Shown here: in pieces, positions 1 through 5,095 of the stretch | Layout: each line of letters starts with the position of its first letter | How positions within the stretch are numbered: position 1 is the first letter of the stretch | NCBI GenBank assembly: GCA_023443925.1 | Contig: JAEZSL010000327.1 | Span: 1-6,035 of the forward strand | Origin: Bacillota bacterium | Lineage (GTDB): Bacteria; Bacillota_A; Clostridia; Lachnospirales; Lachnospiraceae | Direction of reading: 5' to 3' | Length of the DNA: 6,035 bases | Program-made: the position numbers and the translations under genes | Notes under the pieces: generated by a model | The model's database searches: none | Told to the model about the DNA's origin: nothing | Seen by the model: the letters and a program-made list of their open reading frames with translations, nothing else

Positions 1-854
1 TTGGCTTAACCAATGACCGCATCTCTGAAGTTAAAGCAGTCTGTGAAGAAAGCGATGTTATTATTGCCTGCTTTGGTCTGGATGCGGGAATTGAAGGAGA
101 AGAAGGGGATCCGAATAATAAATATGCAAGCGGTGATAAGAAGGATCTGGCTTTACCCGGTATCCAGAAAGAGGTTTTAAGCACCATTGTAAACAGTAAT
201 AAGCCGGTGGTATTAGTATTATTATCCGGAAGTGCCTTAACAGTGGAGGAAGAAGAAAAAATACCTGCCATTATACAGGCCTGGTATCCGGGAGCCCAGG
301 GGGGACGCGCGGTAGCGGAAATTCTTTTCGGAGAGCGGTCACCGGAAGGAAAATTGCCGGTTACTTTTTACCGTTCTGCTAAAGAAATTCCGGAATTTAC
401 GGACTATTCCATGAAGTACCGGACTTATCGCTATATGGAAACAGAGGCTTTGTATTCTTTTGGTTACGGATTAAGCTATACCAGCTTTTCCTTGGATCAG
501 GCTGAAGTTTGTTTGTCTGAAAACGGTGAAAGTATTGCCGTTAAAGGGGTAATAACAAATACCGGAACTATGGAAGGTGCTGAAACTCTGCAGGTATATG
601 TAAAAGCGCCCTATGCTGGGGCACCGAAATACCAGTTAAAGGGACTTAAGAAAGTCAGGCTGACTCCGGGAGAATCAAAACTGGTCAGTTTAGAGCTTAA
701 TAAGGAAGCCTTTGTTATATTCAACGAAGCGGGCGAGGAACTTCTATGCCAGGGTGAATATTTGGTATATACAGGGTTCTGTCAGCCCGATGCCAGAAGT
801 CTTCAATTGACCGGTCATACACCCGTATGTAAAGGGATAACTTTTAAGCAGTAA
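1..854 (+). CDS. Glycoside hydrolase family 3, C-terminal part (beta-glucosidase/beta-xylosidase type), 5' end outside window
   Basis: The frame is open from base 3 to the TAA at 852-854, giving 283 residues of a protein that begins left of the window. Residues about 1-125 match the GH3 C-terminal alpha/beta sandwich: IEGEEGD at 30-36, the LALPGIQ segment at 49-55, VVLVLLSGSAL at 69-79, AWYPGAQGG at 93-101 and SPEGKLPVTF at 113-122. The block RTYRY (140-144) plus YSFGYGLSYTSF (151-162) is the GH3 link to the last domain; many relatives have YPFGYGLSY, so Ser152 replaces a common Pro. Residues about 165-275 fit the fibronectin-III-like C-terminal domain. The catalytic nucleophile Asp would lie in the missing N-terminal barrel. 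The acid/base is probably among the Glu residues of the EGEEGD loop, but I cannot assign it exactly. The family removes terminal beta-linked glucose or xylose from oligosaccharides. The substrate is not readable here. No signal peptide can be judged because the N-terminus is absent. Confidence 0.93.
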   Translation, partial: GLTNDRISEVKAVCEESDVIIACFGLDAGIEGEEGDPNNKYASGDKKDLALPGIQKEVLSTIVNSNKPVVLVLLSGSALTVEEEEKIPAIIQAWYPGAQGGRAVAEILFGERSPEGKLPVTFYRSAKEIPEFTDYSMKYRTYRYMETEALYSFGYGLSYTSFSLDQAEVCLSENGESIAVKGVITNTGTMEGAETLQVYVKAPYAGAPKYQLKGLKKVRLTPGESKLVSLELNKEAFVIFNEAGEELLCQGEYLVYTGFCQPDARSLQLTGHTPVCKGITFKQ

Positions 855-953
855 GCCAGGCCCGGGAGTCTGTAAGCAGAATTAGGTGAGGGATGGGGGG
901 TGCCTGTCAGCCATTTGGGGAGTGTAAAAACAGATATCCGAGTGATAAAAAAG

Positions 954-1002
954 GGACTTGATTATTTGTGGCGGTAATACCGGGTATACAAATATCAAGT
1001 CC
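954..1002. terminator. Long hairpin terminator between converging genes
   Basis: GGACTTGAT (954-962) pairs with ATCAAGTCC (994-1002), and ATTTGT (964-969) pairs with ACAAAT (988-993), with only T963 bulged. A small inner stem, CGGT (972-975) with ACCG (979-982), closes the top. On the minus strand the hairpin is followed by CCC and a run of six T (complement of 947-952), a classic intrinsic terminator for the regulator transcript after it crosses the repeat array. On the plus strand it is followed by TGTTTATATT, a weaker U-rich tail that may serve the GH3 gene. Between the GH3 stop and this hairpin (855-953) I see no gene or clear signal. Confidence 0.8.
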
Positions 1003-1052
1003 TGTTTATATTAAACTTATTTAGCTGGTTATATCCTGGGTTGAATCACATT

Positions 1053-1208
1053 GAGATTAAACCTACTTGAATTTATATTCCCTTGAGATTAAACCCACTT
1101 GAATTTATATTCCCTTGAGATTAAACCCACTTGAATTTGTATTCCCTTGAGATTAAACCCACTTGAATTTGTATTCCATGGAGATTTAAATTCATTTAAT
1201 CTAAATCA
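1053..1208. repeat. 32-bp direct tandem repeat array, four good copies plus a degenerate fifth
   Basis: Units start with GAGATTAAAC at 1053, 1085, 1117 and 1149, an exact 32-bp period, and a decayed unit starts at 1181 (GAGATTTAAATTC). Each of the first four units reads GAGATTAAACC, then T or C, ACTTGAATTT, A or G, TATTCC and a short end. Copies 1 and 2 differ at one base, 2 and 3 at one base, and 3 and 4 at two bases at the end. There is no spacer between units, so this is not a CRISPR array. CTTGA occurs twice per unit 16 bp apart, so the 32-mer may be an old 16-bp dimer. The array fills the space between terminator and regulator stop codon and would be in the regulator's 3' untranslated RNA. 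No function can be assigned. Confidence 0.95.
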
Positions 1209-1215
1209 CAAATAC

Positions 1216-2388
1216 TTACTGCCTTGGGGGCTGGGTTGAACCACGGACAATTAATTTTACCGGCACAGCATATTTCTGAACCGGATAAGCAGGATCCTTT
1301 AAAGAAGATAACAGAATCTGACTTACCTGCCTGCCGATTTCGGGGAAGTCCTGGCTGACCGTCGTTATACCCATTTCGGTTTTCTGAGCCCATACCGTAT
1401 TATCAAAACCACAGATGCTGATATCCTCCGGAACCCGGATGTTTAATTCCTTGCAGGCCCAGATTACGGAATAAGCCACCTGGTCATTTTCAGTCTCGAT
1501 AGCCGTTACACCGTTGTTATATAACCGGCTGATCACGGAATTCAACTGCGGTATGCTGGTATGATAAAGGGCGGTATGCTCCGATAAAAATCCCAGTCCG
1601 TTTGCCACATTATCCATATCCACTGAAATTCCATATTTGCGGAGGGTCTGGATAAAACCGCCGAAACGGTCCCGTACGGAAGAAGTCTCATCGATGGAAG
1701 CGTTGGATAAAAAGCCAATCTTTTTATGCCCCAGGGAAATAAGGTGTTCCGTAAGCAGTTTACCACCTTCAAAGTTATCCGATACTACATTGTGTATGTA
1801 GGAGCAGTCATTGGTTTTATCAATGATAACAACCGGTTTGCCGCTGATTACAAAATTATTGAGTAGGTCCAGATAAATTTTGTTGCTTTTCGGATAGTAT
1901 ACAATACCGGCAATATTCTGATCCATCAACTGGCGGATCGTATGTTTTTCTTTGGAAGCGTTATCGCTGGTAATATAAATTCCCATAAAATAACCTGACT
2001 TGTTAAGGCTGGTGCTTACTTCCGTTACCGTATCGATTAATCCGCCCTTTGCCGTATCAAAAGGAAGTAAAAAAGCAAAGGTATTAGAAGTCTGGGCAGG
2101 GGCCGCCGTACGGGGTTTTTTAACCGTCATATCCCTGGCTACAAAACTTCCGACGCCTCTTTTCCGATAGAGAATACCCTGGTGTTCCAGATCCGTTATG
2201 GCCCGCTTGGCTGTTATACGGCTTACACCATACTGAAGTGACAGCTGCTTTTCGGTGCAGATCGGTTCGTCATAAGAAAAATTACCGCTTTGGATCATGT
2301 TGTAGATATCATCTATAATAATTTCATATAAATTTTTTTTCACCGTTTGATTGTCTTGATTATTATCGTTTTTCATATTTTCATCCAT
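1216..2388 (-). CDS. GntR-type winged-helix regulator with LacI/periplasmic-binding-like sugar sensor domain (AraR-like architecture)
   Basis: 390 residues. Residues about 18-85 are a GntR winged helix: YEIIIDDIYNMIQSG, ICTEKQLSLQYGVSRITAKRA (recognition helix around 54-64), then the wing GILYRKRGVGSFV (71-83). After a Pro/Ala-rich linker (about 90-100), residues 103-385 form a type I periplasmic-binding-like effector domain. Visible landmarks are GGKLLTEHLISLGHKKIGFL (208-227), DISICGFDNT (322-331), TTVSQDFPEIG (342-352) and the closing VPVKLIVRGST (375-385). The GntR head on a LacI-type sensor is the AraR arrangement, usually a repressor released by a sugar, and the length is typical. The start at 2388 has AGGAGG at 2396-2401 (complement), seven bases upstream. 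It is transcribed away from the transporter genes and probably regulates them and itself through the repeated motif between them. The inducer is unknown; I would not call it araR. Confidence 0.93.
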   Translation of the reverse strand: MDENMKNDNNQDNQTVKKNLYEIIIDDIYNMIQSGNFSYDEPICTEKQLSLQYGVSRITAKRAITDLEHQGILYRKRGVGSFVARDMTVKKPRTAAPAQTSNTFAFLLPFDTAKGGLIDTVTEVSTSLNKSGYFMGIYITSDNASKEKHTIRQLMDQNIAGIVYYPKSNKIYLDLLNNFVISGKPVVIIDKTNDCSYIHNVVSDNFEGGKLLTEHLISLGHKKIGFLSNASIDETSSVRDRFGGFIQTLRKYGISVDMDNVANGLGFLSEHTALYHTSIPQLNSVISRLYNNGVTAIETENDQVAYSVIWACKELNIRVPEDISICGFDNTVWAQKTEMGITTVSQDFPEIGRQVSQILLSSLKDPAYPVQKYAVPVKLIVRGSTQPPRQ

Positions 2389-2430
2389 GATACCACCTCC
2401 TCTTTTATAGGATTATGTATTTCTTTAAAT

Positions 2431-2459
2431 ATAGTATATCAAAGTTCATATATTGTCAA
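2431..2459 (-). promoter_or_regulatory. Sigma-A type promoter of the regulator gene
   Basis: On the minus strand, TTGACA (complement of 2454-2459) is followed by a 17-bp spacer and TACTAT (complement of 2431-2436). A perfect -35 with ideal spacing and a good -10 makes this a strong candidate. Expected transcription start is near 2424, giving a leader of about 35 bases to the start codon. The -10 box lies inside a copy of the putative operator (2432-2443), which suggests autoregulation. Confidence 0.75.
2432..2443. promoter_or_regulatory. Putative operator O1 (on regulator promoter)
   Basis: TAGTATATCAAA, the least perfect of four related sites in this control region; it shares TATATCAAA with the best one. 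It covers the -10 box and start of the spacer of the minus-strand promoter, so a bound repressor would block it. The binding protein is inferred to be the adjacent GntR/LacI-type regulator. Confidence 0.45.
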
Positions 2460-2645
2460 ACATTAGATAAAAAAATGGTTTTTAAATATGTTTTTGTTCT
2501 AATTGGAAATACATGGATTGCATGATATATCAATAAAAAGCATAAAAAATAAAGTTTAATTAGTGAATAAAGTAAAATATCACTATAATTTTTCGCAATA
2601 AATAAAATAAGTATACAAAATAAATAATTTATAGAGAAAAATTTA
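2460..2645. other. AT-rich stretch of the divergent control region
   Basis: Very AT-rich DNA between the two promoters, without a plausible coding frame, RNA gene or recognisable CcpA cre box. The only structured element I see is the palindromic site at 2523-2534. The A/T tracts may be curved or act as UP elements for the plus-strand promoter; this is inference. Confidence 0.6.
2523..2534. promoter_or_regulatory. Putative operator O2 (central, away from promoters)
   Basis: TGATATATCAAT contains the perfect 10-bp palindrome TGATATATCA, which recurs exactly at 2676-2685. The shared run with that site is 12 bases (ATGATATATCAA at 2522-2533 and 2675-2686). Its place between the promoters would suit an auxiliary site for repression by looping. 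Confidence 0.5.
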
Positions 2646-2674
2646 TTGACATATCAAAGTAACTATGCAATAAT
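2646..2674 (+). promoter_or_regulatory. Sigma-A type promoter of the ABC transporter operon
   Basis: TTGACA at 2646-2651, 17-bp spacer, then AATAAT at 2669-2674 preceded by TGC (2666-2668), an extended -10 element. TAATAT at 2671-2676 with a 19-bp spacer is an alternative -10. Transcription would start around 2680, leaving a leader of roughly 30 bases before the permease start. The putative operators O3 and O4 lie on the -35 and on the predicted start point. Confidence 0.78.
2647..2658. promoter_or_regulatory. Putative operator O3 (overlaps -35 of transporter promoter)
   Basis: TGACATATCAAA differs from O4 (TGATATATCAAA) at one base. It overlaps the -35 hexamer and lies 29 bp upstream of O4, centre to centre, close to three helical turns, so two dimers could bind the same face. 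Confidence 0.5.
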
Positions 2675-2675
2675 A

Positions 2676-2687
2676 TGATATATCAAA
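2676..2687. promoter_or_regulatory. Putative operator O4 (at transporter transcription start)
   Basis: TGATATATCAAA with the perfect palindrome TGATATATCA at 2676-2685, directly downstream of the -10 box and over the expected start point. This is a classic position for a repressor in Firmicute sugar operons. The 12-base match to O2 is exact. Confidence 0.55.
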
Positions 2688-2693
2688 TTTAAA

Positions 2694-2700
2694 GAGGAGG
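2694..2700 (+). promoter_or_regulatory. Ribosome binding site of permease 1, long spacing
   Basis: GAGGAGG at 2694-2700 precedes the ATG at 2713 by 12 bases, longer than the usual 6-9. The nearer TTG at 2705 is in another frame and meets TGA after three codons, and no in-frame start lies closer, so 2713 stands as the start. Confidence 0.75.
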
Positions 2701-2712
2701 CAGCTTGAAAAA

Positions 2713-3675
2713 ATGAAATCAAAGGCTAAAAAAAATGAAACAGTTGGTAAAAGGCACAAGATACTTGTGGATCTTAAGAATGGGTGGCAGTTATATGTCA
2801 TGGCATTACCGGCGATCGTATTGCTCTTTCTATTTGCATATATGCCGATGGCCGGCCTTGTAATTGCGTTTAAACAATATAATTTCAGACAGGGGATCTG
2901 GGGGAGTGACTGGATGGATCCCCTGTTTAAAAACTTCGAGATCTTATTTAAAAACAATACCAGTGCTATGCTGGCCATACGCAACACGCTTCTGTTAAAT
3001 ATTTTATTTATTTCTGCAGGTACAATATTCGCTCTTATATTGGCACTGTCCCTTAACGAATTATCCAGCAAATATTTAAAAAAGATTACACAATCACTGA
3101 CATTCCTGCCCTATTTTATTTCTACCGTAGTAGTAGGTATATTCGTAAGCGGGCTTCTGGGCTATGAAAACGGTACCCTGAACAAGCTTATAACCTCTCT
3201 GGGCGGTGAAAAGGTAGCATTTTACCAGCATGCAAGTTACTGGCCCTTGATTTTACTTTTCGTTAATATATGGAAAGGCGCGGGCTACAGTGCCGTAATC
3301 TATCTTGCCACCTTAAGCGGAATTGATGATTCTTATTATGAAGCGGCGCAGATTGACGGTGCTTCCAGATGGCAGCAGATCTGGAATATCAGCCTTCCTT
3401 TAATGAGGCCCACTGTGGTGGTTATGACCTTGCTGGCAGTCGGGAAGATAATGAATGCAGATTTCGGATTATTCTACAACATAACCGGCAGCATGCCGAC
3501 ACTTTATAGTACCACCGATGTTTTAGATACTTACATATTCAGGGCTTTAAGACAGACAGGGGATATAGCCATATCTTCCGCTACGGGTTTCTTCCAGTCC
3601 ACCATATCCTTTATGCTGGTAATCGTTTGTAACTGGCTGGCAAGACGCTATGAAAAGGACGCGGCATTGTTCTAA
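2713..3675 (+). CDS. Sugar ABC transporter permease 1 (CUT1 family, LplB type)
   Basis: 320 residues, the usual size for the first permease of LplB-type carbohydrate importers. After a basic N-terminal tail, membrane segments are visible at about 28-52, 92-114, 130-150, 177-199, 232-250 and 288-308. The cytoplasmic EAA loop that docks on the ATPase is intact: EAAQIDGASRW at 210-220 followed by ISLP at 226-229 and MRP. The early segment LPAIVLLFLFAYMPMAG (32-48) and IAFKQYNF (51-58) are typical of this permease group. It sits in the cytoplasmic membrane as half of a heterodimeric channel with the permease encoded at 4109-4996. It is the first gene of the operon, directly behind the putative operator-controlled promoter. 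The transported sugar cannot be told from sequence; related systems carry oligosaccharides or sugar derivatives. Confidence 0.95.
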   Translation: MKSKAKKNETVGKRHKILVDLKNGWQLYVMALPAIVLLFLFAYMPMAGLVIAFKQYNFRQGIWGSDWMDPLFKNFEILFKNNTSAMLAIRNTLLLNILFISAGTIFALILALSLNELSSKYLKKITQSLTFLPYFISTVVVGIFVSGLLGYENGTLNKLITSLGGEKVAFYQHASYWPLILLFVNIWKGAGYSAVIYLATLSGIDDSYYEAAQIDGASRWQQIWNISLPLMRPTVVVMTLLAVGKIMNADFGLFYNITGSMPTLYSTTDVLDTYIFRALRQTGDIAISSATGFFQSTISFMLVIVCNWLARRYEKDAALF

Positions 3676-3745
3676 AATCGTAAGTCCGCTTGGGGCATGC
3701 AAGGCTATCAGTGTGAAATAAAAGAAATTTCACACCCTGATTTAA

Positions 3746-3780
3746 GGCAGTAAAGCATCTGCAAGCAGATTCTTTATGCC
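3746..3780 (+). other. Compound stem-loop in repeat copy 1 (second hairpin)
   Basis: GGCA (3746-3749) pairs with TGCC (3777-3780), TAAAG (3751-3755) with CTTTA (3772-3776) and ATCTG (3757-3761) with CAGAT (3766-3770), around a CAAG loop. This gives 14 pairs with one bulge (G3750) and one C/T mismatch. No U-run follows, so it does not look like a terminator. It could stabilise or process the operon RNA, or be a remnant of a mobile repeat. Confidence 0.7.
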
Positions 3781-3825
3781 ATGGGAGCTAGTGTGAAATA
3801 AAAGAAATTTCACACCCTGATTTAA

Positions 3826-3860
3826 GGCAGTAAAGCATCTGCAAGCAGATTCTTTATGCC
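3826..3860 (+). other. Compound stem-loop in repeat copy 2
   Basis: Exact duplicate of the stem-loop at 3746-3780, 80 bases downstream: GGCA/TGCC, TAAAG/CTTTA and ATCTG/CAGAT around CAAG. The two hairpins and the shorter GTGTGAAAT stems would make this stretch of transcript almost wholly structured. Confidence 0.7.
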
Positions 3861-3898
3861 ATGGGAGCTAGCATGAAGAAAAAGAATCTTCACACCAG

Positions 3899-4020
3899 AA
3901 GCCCGAAATGAGCGCAGAGGATGCTCCCTCCAGACTTCTTCCTTCATTATTTGAGATGCAGCCTGGCGGTATTATGACGGGAAGAGTGAAAGAAAATATT
4001 GAAAATGAAAGGATGCCACA
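3899..4020 (+). other. Middle of the inter-permease repeat island, no confident gene
   Basis: The frame of permease 2 stays open upstream to 3872 and has ATGs at 3908, 3974 and 4013, so a 67-residue N-terminal extension (with Cys at 57, 62 and 65 of the 162-residue-longer reading's early part being conceivable) is formally possible. None of these ATGs has a convincing Shine-Dalgarno sequence at normal distance, and the extension would precede the basic tail and first membrane segment that normally start such permeases. I regard the stretch as non-coding repeat DNA. The opposite strand also has a 61-codon frame (3868-4053), likewise unsupported. Confidence 0.5.
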
Positions 4021-4055
4021 ATGTGATTCTTCACAATGTGAAACTTGTTTCACAT
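4021..4055 (+). repeat. Two adjacent inverted repeats with GTGA/TCAC arms
   Basis: TGTGA (4022-4026) with TCACA (4031-4035) around TTCT, then ATGTGAAAC (4036-4044) with GTTTCACAT (4047-4055) around TT; as RNA the latter would form a 7-bp stem with a six-base loop. The arms resemble those of the GTGTGAAAT hairpins in the 80-bp repeats upstream, which suggests one family of repeated hairpins across the island. Confidence 0.7.
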
Positions 4056-4066
4056 ACTATTCGGTG

Positions 4067-4095
4067 GCAGTATCCCAGACCAGTCTGGGATATGC
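4067..4095 (+). other. Strong stem-loop just upstream of permease 2
   Basis: TATCCCAGA (4071-4079) pairs perfectly with TCTGGGATA (4084-4092) around CCAG, extended past bulged G4070 by GCA (4067-4069) with TGC (4093-4095). The stem ends 13 bases before the proposed ATG at 4109. There is no T-run behind it, so it is not an intrinsic terminator. Its place suggests an effect on translation of permease 2 or on RNA processing, or the end of a repeat element. Confidence 0.7.
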
Positions 4096-4108
4096 AGTGG
4101 GTATAAAA

Positions 4109-4996
4109 ATGAGAAAAAACAGACTGTCAATTGGAAAAATATTAGTTGTTATTTTTGTAATCGCATTTTCCCTGGCGTGCCTTTACCCTTTTCTGATGGT
4201 TGTTGGGGGATCCCTGACCACAGATTCGGAAGCTGCCAGCTACGGATTCAGCATTATACCAAGGGAACCGACCCTTGCGGCATATAAAATGCTATTTGCC
4301 AATAAAACCATGATATTAAACGGCTATAAGGTTACTTTATTCGTGACGGTTGTCGGCACTATTTTATCCGTAATGATAAACGCTATGATGGGATTTGTTC
4401 TTTCCAGAAGAAATCTGCGGTTTAAGGGAGTTATCAATTTATATGTATTAATTACCATGCTGTTCAACGGCGGTATGGTTCCCTGGTACATTGTCTGTAC
4501 CAGATACCTCCACTTAAAAAATACCATCTGGGCACTGATCGTGCCAAGTCTTGTCAGCGCCTGGTACATATTCCTGGTTCGTAATTATTTTACCGGCATA
4601 CCCGATGAAATGTGGGAATCCGCCAAATTAGACGGAGCCAGTGAATTTATAATATTCCGAAAGATTTACCTGTCCCTGGCCAAACCGGTTATTGCAACAA
4701 TTATACTTTTTGCGGCTTTGGGCTTCTGGAATGACTGGTGGCTGGGCTTAATGCTGGTGGATAATTCGAATTTACAGCCTTTGCAGATGCTTTTGCGTAC
4801 CATTATTGCCAATATCCAGTTTTTACAGACAATGGGAGATAAATCAGCCGAGGCCCAGGCTTTACTGGCTTCCGTACCCAGCGACGGTGTGAAGATGGCC
4901 ATGGTCATCATTACTACGGGGCCGATTATCCTTTTATATCCCTTCCTGCAAAAGTACTTCATAAAAGGTATCATGGTGGGTGCGGTTAAAGGATGA
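4109..4996 (+). CDS. Sugar ABC transporter permease 2 (CUT1 family, LplC/YtcP type)
   Basis: 295 residues from ATG 4109, which fits the family's usual 290-300. The protein then starts with the expected basic tail (MRKNRLSIGK) and first membrane segment (11-32). Other segments are near 73-98, 108-130, 137-158, 194-213 and 262-282. The EAA loop reads ESAKLDGAS (170-178) then IYLSLAKP (186-193): Ser171 replaces the middle Ala-type position and Ser189 the usual Pro of the I-x-L-P end. TMLFNGGMVPWY (116-127) and the C-terminal KYFIKGIMVGAVKG are typical of this group. It pairs with the permease at 2713-3675. The frame is open upstream to 3872, with alternative starts GTG 4097 and ATG 3908. No start has a good Shine-Dalgarno: GTGGG at 4097-4101 is the best for 4109. 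The 433-bp structured gap before it is odd for this operon type. Confidence 0.9.
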   Translation: MRKNRLSIGKILVVIFVIAFSLACLYPFLMVVGGSLTTDSEAASYGFSIIPREPTLAAYKMLFANKTMILNGYKVTLFVTVVGTILSVMINAMMGFVLSRRNLRFKGVINLYVLITMLFNGGMVPWYIVCTRYLHLKNTIWALIVPSLVSAWYIFLVRNYFTGIPDEMWESAKLDGASEFIIFRKIYLSLAKPVIATIILFAALGFWNDWWLGLMLVDNSNLQPLQMLLRTIIANIQFLQTMGDKSAEAQALLASVPSDGVKMAMVIITTGPIILLYPFLQKYFIKGIMVGAVKG

Positions 4997-5040
4997 TAAC
5001 TGAAGGTCGGCAGAATTTATATTATTTTTATCAGAGGGTT

Positions 5041-5067
5041 ACAATGGAAGGCAATCATGCTTCCTGT
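5041..5067 (+). other. Small intercistronic stem-loop before the binding-protein gene
   Basis: GGAA (5046-5049) with TTCC (5061-5064) and GCA (5051-5053) with TGC (5058-5060) around ATCA, G5050 bulged; ACA/TGT (5041-5043, 5065-5067) could extend it. It lies in the 99-base gap between permease 2 and the binding protein. Such hairpins can protect or separate messages so that the binding protein is made in excess; that role is inference. Confidence 0.4.
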
Positions 5068-5080
5068 AATAAAATCAAAA

Positions 5081-5086
5081 AAGGAG
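5081..5086 (+). promoter_or_regulatory. Ribosome binding site of the binding-protein gene
   Basis: AAGGAG at 5081-5086, nine bases before ATG 5096. This is much stronger than anything in front of permease 2 and fits the high expression expected of a solute-binding lipoprotein. Confidence 0.85.
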
Positions 5087-5095
5087 AGAAGAGCT

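Larger units (their letters stand above)
3711..3898 (+). repeat. 80-bp tandem repeat, two identical copies plus a diverged partial third
   Basis: Copy 1 (3711-3790) and copy 2 (3791-3870) are identical over all 80 bases. A third, diverged copy begins at 3871 in the same phase and is recognisable to about 3896. Each full unit encodes two stem-loops: GTGTGAAAT/ATTTCACAC (9 bp, 7-base loop) at its start and a longer one in its second half. Copy 3 keeps the first stem through paired changes. Identity of copies 1 and 2 suggests a recent duplication or gene conversion. The array lies between the two permease genes, beginning 35 bases after the permease 1 stop, where cotranscribed genes normally have only a short gap. 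No product is predicted. Confidence 0.95.

Noticed and set aside
1053..1208. CRISPR array
   Set aside because: Units abut with no unique spacers, and there are no cas genes.
1542..1772. 76-codon minus-strand frame inside the regulator
   Set aside because: Shifted frame within a clearly conserved effector domain.
2460..2645. CcpA cre box or riboswitch in the divergent region
   Set aside because: I found no convincing cre-like palindrome with a central CG, and both predicted leaders are only about 30-35 bases, too short for a riboswitch.
2643..3071. 142-codon minus-strand frame
   Set aside because: Antisense to the promoter region and the well-supported permease 1; no domain or signal.
3746..3780. 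Intrinsic terminator after permease 1
   Set aside because: The stem is strong but followed by ATGGGAGCTA, not a T-run, and it recurs in the repeat; it may still attenuate transcription.
3868..4053. 61-codon minus-strand reading frame in the repeat island
   Set aside because: Lies across inverted repeats, has no ribosome binding site and no recognisable domain; likely a by-product of repeat composition.
3908..4108. N-terminal extension of permease 2, starting at ATG 3908
   Set aside because: No Shine-Dalgarno at usual distance; family length and the basic tail before the first membrane segment fit ATG 4109; the stretch is made of repeats. Kept as an open alternative only.
4324..4974. Two minus-strand frames opposite permease 2 (4324-4569 and 4666-4974)
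   Set aside because: Antisense shadows of a conserved membrane protein; no start signals.
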